A DNA stretch of 20,342 nt, taken from positions 1 to 20,342 of the forward strand of contig DXEY01000167.1 in assembly GCA_019114745.1 (NCBI GenBank), read 5' to 3'. Below, in pieces: positions 7,243 through 13,816 of this stretch. Both the position numbers and the translations under genes were made by a program. The notes under the pieces are model-generated. The model did no database searches and was not told where the DNA came from. It saw only the letters and a program-made list of their open reading frames with translations. This DNA comes from Candidatus Mediterraneibacter colneyensis. GTDB taxonomy: Bacteria > Bacillota > Clostridia > Lachnospirales > Lachnospiraceae. Position 1 is the first letter of the stretch; each line of letters begins with the position of its first letter.

Positions 7243-8179
7243 AACGATGCAGGCAGTTCTCAGGGCGCTTTCTTACGGAGGGATCGAAGTGGAAGTGGCG
7301 AGGAGGCTTGCCGATTTGAAAAAGCTGGATCCGATGCGGATTTTTCTTAAAAAACTGGACACTGAGGTATATAATGGTGAATATAAAGTGCCGATCCGCA
7401 TGTATTTTGCCGATGAAACTTCGATGGAGTCAGGCAATGAAAATGTGCCGGTCATTCTCTTTTTCCATGGCGGCGGATGGACGACCGAGGGCGTGGAGAC
7501 GTATGACCGGGTCTGCTCCCGCATGGCGCAGTCGACCGGGCAGCTTGTGATCTCGGTGGAGTACAGGCTGGCGCCGGAGCACCGCTTCCCTGTGGGATTT
7601 GAGGACTGTTATGCCGCAGCGAAAGCCTTATACGGGGGCGCGCTCCTGCCGGGGATCCGGCCGGAACAGATCACGGTCATGGGTGACAGCGCGGGTGGCA
7701 ACCTGGCGGCTGCTGTCTGCATGAAGGCGCGGGATACGGGGGATTTCGCCCCGCAGCGCCAGATCCTGATCTATCCGGCGCTGAACAACTGCTATACGGA
7801 AGAGTCTCCCTATGAGTCTGTGAGGACGAACGGTACCGGGTATCTTCTGACCAGTGTAAAGATGGCGGACTATCTGGATCTTTACGAGGGCAGCCCTGAA
7901 GACCGGCAGAACCCTTATTTCGCCCCGCTGTGCGCTGAGGACTATTCCGGGCTTCCGGATACGCTGATCCTGACGGCACAGTTCGATCCTCTCCGGGATG
8001 AGGGGGAGGAGTACGGACGGCGGATGAGGCAGGCTGGTGGACGGGTACATATCGAGCGGATTGAAGGGGCGCTCCACGGGTATTTTGCCCTGGGGATCCA
8101 GCATTTGTATGTGCAGGAGAGTTTTCGTCATATCAACCGTTTTCTGAATATAGAGCACGCAAGGAACAGGGAAGTCTGA
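7235..8179 (+). CDS. Alpha/beta hydrolase, hormone-sensitive-lipase (Aes-like) family
   Basis: A 314-residue esterase of the HSL family. The oxyanion-hole motif HGGGW is at 78-82, the nucleophile elbow GDSAGG has Ser152, the acid is Asp251 in QFDPLRDEG, and the base is His281 in LHGYF, so the catalytic triad is complete. Family members hydrolyse short to medium acyl esters such as acetylated sugars, acylglycerols or small esters; the natural substrate is unknown. There is no signal peptide, so it acts in the cytosol. The start overlaps the thioesterase stop by 8 bases, and the next gene begins 16 bases on, so the three are expected to be co-expressed and possibly act on one pathway. Confidence 0.92.
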   Translation: MNKTMQAVLRALSYGGIEVEVARRLADLKKLDPMRIFLKKLDTEVYNGEYKVPIRMYFADETSMESGNENVPVILFFHGGGWTTEGVETYDRVCSRMAQSTGQLVISVEYRLAPEHRFPVGFEDCYAAAKALYGGALLPGIRPEQITVMGDSAGGNLAAAVCMKARDTGDFAPQRQILIYPALNNCYTEESPYESVRTNGTGYLLTSVKMADYLDLYEGSPEDRQNPYFAPLCAEDYSGLPDTLILTAQFDPLRDEGEEYGRRMRQAGGRVHIERIEGALHGYFALGIQHLYVQESFRHINRFLNIEHARNREV

Positions 8180-8195
8180 AGGGGGACAGTAAGCC

Positions 8196-10007
8196 ATGAA
8201 GGAGAGACGGCAGAGCCGGTGGAGAAAACTTGACAATGCGGCGCAGGCATTTCCCGCAGCTACGGGAAAAAAGGATTCCAGAGTGTTCCGGTTTTACTGC
8301 GTGCTGAGAGAAAAAATAGATGCGGGAAGGCTTCAGAGCGCCCTTGACCGGACGCTGGAGAAGTACCCGTTATTCCGTTCCGTGCTCCGCAAGGGGCTGT
8401 TCTGGTTCTATATGGAGCCGCGGGAGATACCGGCTCTGGTCAGGGCGGAGGACAGGCCGCCGTGCAGCCGGATCTATGTTCCGGATCAGAAGAAGCTGCT
8501 TTTTGAAGTTTCGTACTATAAGAACCGGATCAATTTTGAAGTGTTCCATGGACTGACGGACGGTACGGGAGCCATGCAGTTTTTAAAGGAACTTGTGAGA
8601 AATTATCTTATGCTTACATATCCGGACGCTGTGTTCCCGGAACCGGACGCAGGGGAAACGCTGACCGACAGCGATTATGAAGAGGATAGCTTTTCCCAGT
8701 ATTATACGGGAAAGAAAAGCGGAAACCGGAGGTCGCGCAAGGCATTTCAGCTTGGCGGAGAACGTCTGGAACAGGCGGAAATGAAGATCACAGAACTTTC
8801 GCTTTCGGCATCTGAGGTCCATAAAAAAGCGCGGGAGCACGGCGTTTCTGTGACGGCTTATCTTGCGGCGGCGTTTCTCTATGCAATTTATGAGGAAGTG
8901 CCGAAAAGCGGGCTGAAACGTCCGGTCTCGCTTATGATCCCTGTGAATCTGCGCAATTTCTTTCCGTCAGGATCTATGACGAATTTCTGGAGCTGGATCG
9001 AGACGGCTTATGATTTCCGGGAAGATACAACGCTGGAAGATGTGCTGGAGAAAATGAAGGAAGCATTCGGAAAGGATGTGCTCAAAGAAGAGATATCGAA
9101 CCGCATGAATGACCTGGTCAGGCTGGAGAAGAATCTGTTCCTGCGGGCTGTGCCCCTGGAGATCAAGAACCTGTTCCTGCTGGCGGGTACGACGCTTGGC
9201 GGGCGGAGCGTCACGGCAGTGTATTCTAATATCGGACGGATACAGATGCCGCCGGAATACGACGGGTATATTGAACGGTTCGGCTTCTTCGCCAGTACGG
9301 ATAAGATGCAGATGTGCTCCTGCTCTTACGGTGATTCTCTTGTACTCGGCGTGACTTCCAAGATCATCGGTCCGAACATATGCAGGAATTTTATCAGGAT
9401 ACTTGAGAATGACGGCGTTGAGTGCCGGATTGAGAAAAATGATTTCCCGGGATATCATGAAAAGCCGTCGAGACGGGCTCTTATGGGACTGAAGATCTTT
9501 TCGTTTACATGTACCGCGGCGGTGGTGGTCTGCTGGATGCTCAACTACCTGCTTTCCTTCGGAAAATGGTGGGCAGGCTATGTAACCGCGGGCGTATTCT
9601 GTACCTGGCTTCTTATTATGGTAGGATACCGGAAACGGAAAAATCCTCTGAAAAACGGAATGTGGCAGTTGGTCATCGTAGCGCTGGGATCTCTCCTGTG
9701 GGATATTTTTACCGGATGGCAGGGCTGGTCAGTGGACTATGTCATCCCCCTGGCAGCGCTGGTAAATATGCTGTCTATGGTCATCATATCCCTGGCGGGC
9801 AGGATGGAGACATCGGAATATCTTTTTTATCTTGTCCAGGCGGGCGCAGGGGGACTGATCCCGTTTATCCTGCTGGCGGCAGGCGCGGTGTCTGTGCCGT
9901 ATCCTTCGGTCATCTGCTCAGGGGTCAGCCTGCTCTTTCTGCTGGGGCTTGTGATCTTTAAATGGAAAGATTTTGTCAGGGAAGTGCAGAAGAAATTCCG
10001 GGTCTGA
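8196..10007 (+). CDS. Condensation-superfamily acyltransferase-like protein fused to a membrane domain
   Basis: The 603-residue protein has two parts. Residues 1-420 resemble the CoA-dependent acyltransferase/condensation fold (alcohol acetyltransferase-like), with the active-site HxxxD motif at His118-Asp122 (FHGLTDG) and later fold elements such as VSLMIPVNLRNFFPSG. Residues 430-600 hold about six hydrophobic helices with short loops; I believe this matches a domain labelled DUF6320 in databases, but cannot check. The intact HxxxD suggests an active enzyme transferring an acyl group to a hydroxyl or amine at the membrane. A GGGGGA-type ribosome site precedes the ATG. It ends a run with the thioesterase and the hydrolase and converges on the HAD gene 11 bases away. 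Product unknown. Confidence 0.8.
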   Translation: MKERRQSRWRKLDNAAQAFPAATGKKDSRVFRFYCVLREKIDAGRLQSALDRTLEKYPLFRSVLRKGLFWFYMEPREIPALVRAEDRPPCSRIYVPDQKKLLFEVSYYKNRINFEVFHGLTDGTGAMQFLKELVRNYLMLTYPDAVFPEPDAGETLTDSDYEEDSFSQYYTGKKSGNRRSRKAFQLGGERLEQAEMKITELSLSASEVHKKAREHGVSVTAYLAAAFLYAIYEEVPKSGLKRPVSLMIPVNLRNFFPSGSMTNFWSWIETAYDFREDTTLEDVLEKMKEAFGKDVLKEEISNRMNDLVRLEKNLFLRAVPLEIKNLFLLAGTTLGGRSVTAVYSNIGRIQMPPEYDGYIERFGFFASTDKMQMCSCSYGDSLVLGVTSKIIGPNICRNFIRILENDGVECRIEKNDFPGYHEKPSRRALMGLKIFSFTCTAAVVVCWMLNYLLSFGKWWAGYVTAGVFCTWLLIMVGYRKRKNPLKNGMWQLVIVALGSLLWDIFTGWQGWSVDYVIPLAALVNMLSMVIISLAGRMETSEYLFYLVQAGAGGLIPFILLAAGAVSVPYPSVICSGVSLLFLLGLVIFKWKDFVREVQKKFRV

Positions 10008-10010
10008 TAC

Positions 10011-10034
10011 TGCGGGGCTTAAGCGCGCCCCGCA
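10011..10034. terminator. GC-rich hairpin in the convergent junction (weak terminator)
   Basis: TGCGGGGC (10011-10018) pairs with GCCCCGCA (10027-10034) around an 8-base loop, between the membrane acyltransferase stop and the HAD gene stop. No T-run follows on either strand, so it is at best a weak terminator or a 3'-end stabilising hairpin. Confidence 0.3.
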
Positions 10035-10807
10035 AGGATATCTTCCAGGATTCTTTCTACGGAATCTGTTGTATGTGCTGCGTGCTGTGAAACGCCCGGG
10101 GCGCCGTTTGACATGGCATAGCTCTCTCCCACAAGGTCGAGCATCTCGATGTCATTGTACTGGTCGCCGAATGCCATGCATTCTTCCGGTCTTACCTGGA
10201 AAAGATCCATGAATTTTTTCAGCGCGGTTCCCTTATTATATCCCGGCACGATGAAGTCGATCCAGATGTTGCCTGAGGTGACGACTTTGAGCGCGTGGGA
10301 ATACTTTTCCTGAAGTTCTCCCAGATAGTCGTTGATATCGCCGGAAGACATGTTTGCCACAGCGATCTTGAGGAACGGGCCTTTGACGGTCGTGATATCA
10401 TCCACGATCTCAGTGGTGTTTTTCATGATATTTACGATATGGTCAACGAATCTGGGATTGTGGTCTTCGATCAGACAGGTATCCTCTCTGGATACTACGA
10501 TCTCATAGTCCGGATTCTTTTTGATGTCGCGCATAATGCGGTATGCCAGGTCATCTTCAATGATGCCGCGGGAGATCACTTCTCCGCGGTGAACGCACAT
10601 AGATCCGTTTTCCGCAATGTAGGAGATCTCATCTTTGATCGGGGCGAACAGTCTCCGCTCATTATCATACTGTCGTCCGCTTGCCGCGATGAAATGGATG
10701 CCTTTCTTTGTGATCTCATGTACGAGTTCGATCGTCCTGGGAGGCAGTTCCTGCGCCCCGTTGTGCAGGAGCGTTCCGTCCAGGTCGCTCGCGATCAGTT
10801 TAATCAT
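10019..10807 (-). CDS. Cof-type HAD-superfamily phosphatase
   Basis: The 262-residue protein shows all HAD motifs: I, SDLDGT (Asp8 and Asp10, nucleophile and acid/base); II, IAASGRQ; III, the lysine in NKGTALKKF; IV, AFGDQYNDIEML (metal-binding acids). A C2-type cap lies between motifs II and III, as in the Cof/YidA group, which dephosphorylates sugar phosphates, flavin or pyridoxal phosphates with low specificity. The ATG at 10805-10807 is preceded by GGAGG; the frame stays open far upstream, but nothing there resembles the family. It is a single-gene unit divergent from glmM. The substrate cannot be predicted. Confidence 0.93.
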   Translation of the reverse strand: MIKLIASDLDGTLLHNGAQELPPRTIELVHEITKKGIHFIAASGRQYDNERRLFAPIKDEISYIAENGSMCVHRGEVISRGIIEDDLAYRIMRDIKKNPDYEIVVSREDTCLIEDHNPRFVDHIVNIMKNTTEIVDDITTVKGPFLKIAVANMSSGDINDYLGELQEKYSHALKVVTSGNIWIDFIVPGYNKGTALKKFMDLFQVRPEECMAFGDQYNDIEMLDLVGESYAMSNGAPGVSQHAAHTTDSVERILEDILAGRA

Positions 10808-10846
10808 ATGTAAATCCTCCGTATTGTCAGATATAATGCCAGAACC

Positions 10847-10875
10847 AGTATAACTGAAAATGCAGTCGCAGTAAA
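10847..10875 (-). promoter_or_regulatory. Promoter for the HAD phosphatase gene
   Basis: On the minus strand TTTACT (10870-10875), a 17-bp spacer and TATACT (10847-10852) make a reasonable sigma-A promoter, giving a leader of about 30 bases. Confidence 0.55.
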
Positions 10876-10904
10876 GTAAATCTGCTGTAACAAAAAAGAA
10901 ATAC

Positions 10905-10933
10905 TTGTAACTCTTTTGTAATAGTAATATAAT
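10905..10933 (+). promoter_or_regulatory. Promoter for glmM
   Basis: TTGTAA (10905-10910), a 17-bp spacer and a perfect TATAAT (10928-10933). The predicted start is near 10940, leaving a leader of about 75 bases in which I see no strong riboswitch-like structure. Confidence 0.7.
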
Positions 10934-11014
10934 AATACCTGTGATGGAAAAGAGGGAGAAACCTTCGGATTCCGGCATAAATATAATTATTAAGAAAACA
11001 AGAGGAAGACAGCT

Positions 11015-12358
11015 ATGGGAAAATATTTTGGGACTGACGGCTTCCGCGGGGAGGCAAACGTAGTACTTACAGTGGAACACGCATTTAAAGTAGGACGTTA
11101 TCTCGGCTGGTATTTCGGTCAGGAGCACAAGGCGAGAGTTGTGATCGGAAAGGATACGAGAAGAAGCAGCTATATGTTCGAGTACGCGCTGGCGGCAGGA
11201 CTTACCGCATCAGGCGCCGACGCATATCTGCTCCACGTTACGACGACTCCGAGCGTCTCATATGTTGTGAGGACGGAGGATTTTGACTGCGGTATCATGA
11301 TCTCTGCCAGCCACAACCCGTTTTATGACAACGGGATCAAAGTGATCATCAGTGCGGGACATAAGATGGAGGCAGAAGTCGAGGAGAAGATCGAGGCTTA
11401 TATTGACGGTGAGATCGAAGAACTCCCGCTTGCCACAAAGGAGAATATCGGGCGCACGATCGATTATTCGGCGGGAAGAAACCGGTACATCGGAAGCCTG
11501 ATCTCTATTGCGACAAGGTCTTTTAAAGATATGCGCATTGGTCTGGACTGTGCCAATGGAAGCTCCTTTGCGATCGCCAAAAGCGTATTCGACGCGCTGG
11601 GAGCAAAAACATATGTGATCAATAATGAACCGGATGGAACGAACATCAATACAAACTGCGGTTCCACCCACATCAACGTACTTCAGGAGTTTGTAAAAGA
11701 GAAAAAGCTGGATGTGGGATTTGCCTACGACGGAGACGCAGACAGATGTATCGCTGTAGATGAGAACGGCGATGTAGTGGACGGCGACCTGATCCTGTAT
11801 GTGTGCGGAAAATATCTGATGGAGCAGGGACGCCTGGAAGGCAATACGATCGTAACTACAGTAATGTCCAACCTGGGTCTGTATAAAGCGTGCGAGAAAG
11901 CAGGCATGAGATATGAACAGACAGCAGTGGGCGATAAATATGTATATGAGAATATGATGCAGAACGGCTATGTTCTCGGCGGAGAGCAGTCCGGACACAT
12001 CATCTTCAGCAAACACGCAAGAACAGGCGACGGCATCCTGACTTCCCTGATGATCATGGAAGTGATCCTGGAGAAGAAGCAGACGCTGAGCAAACTGGCA
12101 GGAGAGGTGAAGATCTATCCGCAGCTTCTGAAAAATGTCCGCGTGACAGACAAAAAGACAGCAAGAGAGAACCCGGCAGTAATGGCAGCAGTACAGAAGG
12201 CAGCCGACGAGCTCGGAAGCGACGGACGTATCCTCGTGCGCGAGAGCGGCACAGAGCCGGTGATCCGCGTTATGGTTGAAGCGACCACAGACGAGATCTG
12301 CGAGAAATACGTTGACAGCGTAATAGAAGTGATCAAAGCGGAAGGGTTGGCTGTATAA
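11015..12358 (+). CDS. glmM: Phosphoglucosamine mutase
   Basis: GlmM converts glucosamine-6-phosphate to glucosamine-1-phosphate on the way to UDP-GlcNAc for peptidoglycan. The 447-residue protein has the expected four-domain layout: N-terminal KYFGTDGFRGEAN, the phosphoserine loop ISASHNPFYDNG (Ser99), the metal loop YDGDADR (Asp239, Asp241, Asp243), the sugar-binding GGEQSGHI, and the phosphate-binding RESGTEPVIRVMVE near the C terminus. A GAGGAAG ribosome site precedes the ATG. It stands alone downstream of its own promoter, and its 3' end runs into hairpin element A, followed by TTTCTTTT, which probably serves as its terminator. Confidence 0.97.
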   Translation: MGKYFGTDGFRGEANVVLTVEHAFKVGRYLGWYFGQEHKARVVIGKDTRRSSYMFEYALAAGLTASGADAYLLHVTTTPSVSYVVRTEDFDCGIMISASHNPFYDNGIKVIISAGHKMEAEVEEKIEAYIDGEIEELPLATKENIGRTIDYSAGRNRYIGSLISIATRSFKDMRIGLDCANGSSFAIAKSVFDALGAKTYVINNEPDGTNINTNCGSTHINVLQEFVKEKKLDVGFAYDGDADRCIAVDENGDVVDGDLILYVCGKYLMEQGRLEGNTIVTTVMSNLGLYKACEKAGMRYEQTAVGDKYVYENMMQNGYVLGGEQSGHIIFSKHARTGDGILTSLMIMEVILEKKQTLSKLAGEVKIYPQLLKNVRVTDKKTARENPAVMAAVQKAADELGSDGRILVRESGTEPVIRVMVEATTDEICEKYVDSVIEVIKAEGLAV

Positions 12359-12390
12359 AATGCAGTCCGTAATTACATCGAAAATGTGAG

Positions 12391-12530
12391 ATTCCGCAGG
12401 GACGGTGGATGGTTCAGACTCCGTTCCGGAATTGAAGAATAATCACAGAGCTTGAGAGACAGTGTTAAGCTCTTATTATTCTAACAATTCCTCCAAAGTC
12501 GTCTGCCCCATCCGCCGCCCCCTGCGGAAT
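12391..12530 (+). repeat. Extended-hairpin element A (structured repeat or RNA 3' of glmM)
   Basis: Nearly the whole 140 nt folds on itself: 12391-12401 pairs with 12520-12530 (11 bp), 12402-12412 mostly with 12508-12518, 12415-12419 with 12501-12505, GGAATTG (12428-12434) with 12485-12491, AGAATAAT (12436-12443) with 12475-12482, and AGAGCTT (12447-12453) with 12467-12473. A loop of about 13 nt closes it. It begins about 30 bases after the glmM stop and is followed by TTTCTTTT, so it can act as a terminator. Similarity to element B continues past the stem to CCGGTACTT (12538-12546). Either a mobile palindromic repeat (MITE/REP-like) or a conserved structured RNA. Confidence 0.8.
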
Positions 12531-12546
12531 TTCTTTTCCGGTACTT

Positions 12547-12729
12547 ACCGGCTGAGTGTGTTTTTTCATAAGAATACATTTTGGTAAATGGCAGAAATGG
12601 TTCGGTACAAATTCCCATGATACAGTTTATAAGCTGTGTCTCAATATCTGTATATCCGGGGATGCGTCCGGGTGTCCCAGTTGTCTGGAGGGATGTGTTC
12701 TTCTGACAAAGAAGTTAAAATCAGGTAGA
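12547..12729. other. Non-coding spacer between elements A and B
   Basis: No convincing gene is seen. An 80-codon frame (12556-12798) runs through it but ends inside element B and looks like nothing known. A small hairpin, GATACAG (12619-12625) with CTGTGTC (12634-12640), is present. The spacer is bounded by the inverted CCGGTACTT tails of the two elements. Confidence 0.5.
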
Positions 12730-12747
12730 AAGTACCGGGGAGATGAT

Positions 12748-12960
12748 TCCGCAAGGACAGTAGATGGTGAAGATGACTTGAGGGAATTGTCAGAATAATA
12801 AGAGCCTGAGTTACAGCATTAAGGTATAAAAAATGATTGTCTGAGCGCGCCTTTGCGCGTGAGTTTCATTTTTTATACCTTTGCTTTTTGCTGTAGCTCA
12901 GGCTCTGTGATTATTCTTCAATTCCGGAACGGAAGCTGAACCATCTTCTGTCCTTGCGGA
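12748..12960 (-). repeat. Extended-hairpin element B, related to A in inverse orientation
   Basis: Read on the minus strand it is clearly related to element A: both share GTTCCGGAATTGAAGAATAA, then TCACAGAGC, and the matching 3' arm. Pairings: 12748-12760 with 12948-12960 (13 bp perfect), 12762-12767 with 12941-12946, GGAATTG (12783-12789) with 12919-12925, AGAATAAT (12792-12799) with 12910-12917, and 12801-12817 with 12890-12906 (17 bp with one wobble). It carries an extra central hairpin absent from A. It begins about 8 bases 3' of the amidase stop, mirroring the position of A after glmM. The related tail AAGTACCGG is at 12730-12738. Confidence 0.8.
12821..12881. terminator. Bidirectional terminator-like hairpin nested in element B
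   Basis: AAGGTATAAAAAATGA (12821-12836) pairs perfectly with 12866-12881 over 16 bp, with a small GCGCG/CGCGC hairpin (12846-12859) at its tip. The A- and T-rich arms give a T-run on either strand, so it may end transcription from both glmM and the amidase gene, though the T-run lies within the stem and not after it. Confidence 0.5.
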
Positions 12961-12967
12961 CAACATT

Positions 12968-13741
12968 TTATCCACTCACGATCACCGTCTGATACCCCGC
13001 CCGTTTCAGCCGTCTCTCCATAGCCGCTGCTTCGTCCAGCGTGGGAAAGGTGCCTGTGGTGACTCTGTACAGCCCGTTGTTCTGGCTGATTACAGCGGGG
13101 AAATCCTGCTCCAGGAGTTCCTGCTGGAGTCGGTCTGCGTATGCGCTGTTGCGGAATGCGCCTGCCTGTACTGTGTACGAGCCCGGTGCGGACGAGGGAA
13201 CGTCTCCGTTCATCTGCAGAGTATTGAGTATTCCTTCAGCAATAGCGAGAGCGATATCGTCGAAGTTGTTGTCGAAGAGCATATTGTCGGTATCCGAATT
13301 GATGAACCCGGCTTCCACAAGCACGGAGGGCATATTGGTGCGCCGCAGTACGACAAGGCCGGGGCGCTCTTTTACTCCGAGGTTCACAAATCCGACGGTC
13401 TCAAGCTGTTCGTTTATGTTTTCTGCCATTTCCAGACTGATTCCGTATTTATCGAAAACGAGAGACTCAACTCCGGAATAAGTATTTGGCTCCGGGCTGG
13501 AGTTGCGGTGGATAGAGATAAAGAAATCTGCGCCCGCCTCATTCGCTTCCATTGCTTTCTGGTAAGGGGATTCATAAACATCTGTGGTGCGTGTATACAG
13601 GACGTCGACTCCCCGGTCCTGGAGAAGTTCTCCGACGGCGAGGGTCAGGGCGAGCGTATCGTCTTTTTCCTGCCTGCCGTTGTAGACAGCTCCCGGATCA
13701 CGGCCGCCGTGTCCGGCATCCAGCATGATAGAATAGGGCAT
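12968..13741 (-). CDS. N-acetylmuramoyl-L-alanine amidase with C-terminal SPOR domain
   Basis: The 257-residue protein is an Amidase_3 (AmiC/CwlD-like) zinc enzyme that cuts between muramic acid and the stem peptide. Zinc ligands and catalytic acid are seen: LDAGHGGRDPG (His11), Glu25, SIHRN (His78) and VEAGF (Glu143). After a short linker (about 175-187) comes a SPOR-type repeat domain (188-257; SYTVQAGAFRNS then GLYRVTTGTF), which binds denuded glycan strands. ATG 13741 has AAAGGA 9 bases upstream; ATG 13747 is too close to it. There is no signal peptide in any in-frame extension, so export must be unconventional, by lysis, or into a spore compartment. It lies downstream of the CNNM gene, 75 bases away. 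Confidence 0.92.
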   Translation of the reverse strand: MPYSIMLDAGHGGRDPGAVYNGRQEKDDTLALTLAVGELLQDRGVDVLYTRTTDVYESPYQKAMEANEAGADFFISIHRNSSPEPNTYSGVESLVFDKYGISLEMAENINEQLETVGFVNLGVKERPGLVVLRRTNMPSVLVEAGFINSDTDNMLFDNNFDDIALAIAEGILNTLQMNGDVPSSAPGSYTVQAGAFRNSAYADRLQQELLEQDFPAVISQNNGLYRVTTGTFPTLDEAAAMERRLKRAGYQTVIVSG

Positions 13742-13816
13742 GATCATAATTCCTTTGCTGATTTATTTATAATAAAGTATGCAGGGAATATGAAAAAGTG
13801 CCTTGTGCTGTCACAG

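Noticed and set aside
10808..11128. N-terminal extension of the HAD phosphatase frame on the minus strand
   Set aside because: The extension covers both divergent promoters and has no HAD similarity; ATG 10807 has GGAGG and begins right at the first HAD strand.
12556..12798. An 80-codon frame on the plus strand between the two hairpin elements
   Set aside because: It ends inside element B, whose palindromic arm explains the last third. The rest resembles nothing I know, and I saw no good ribosome site.
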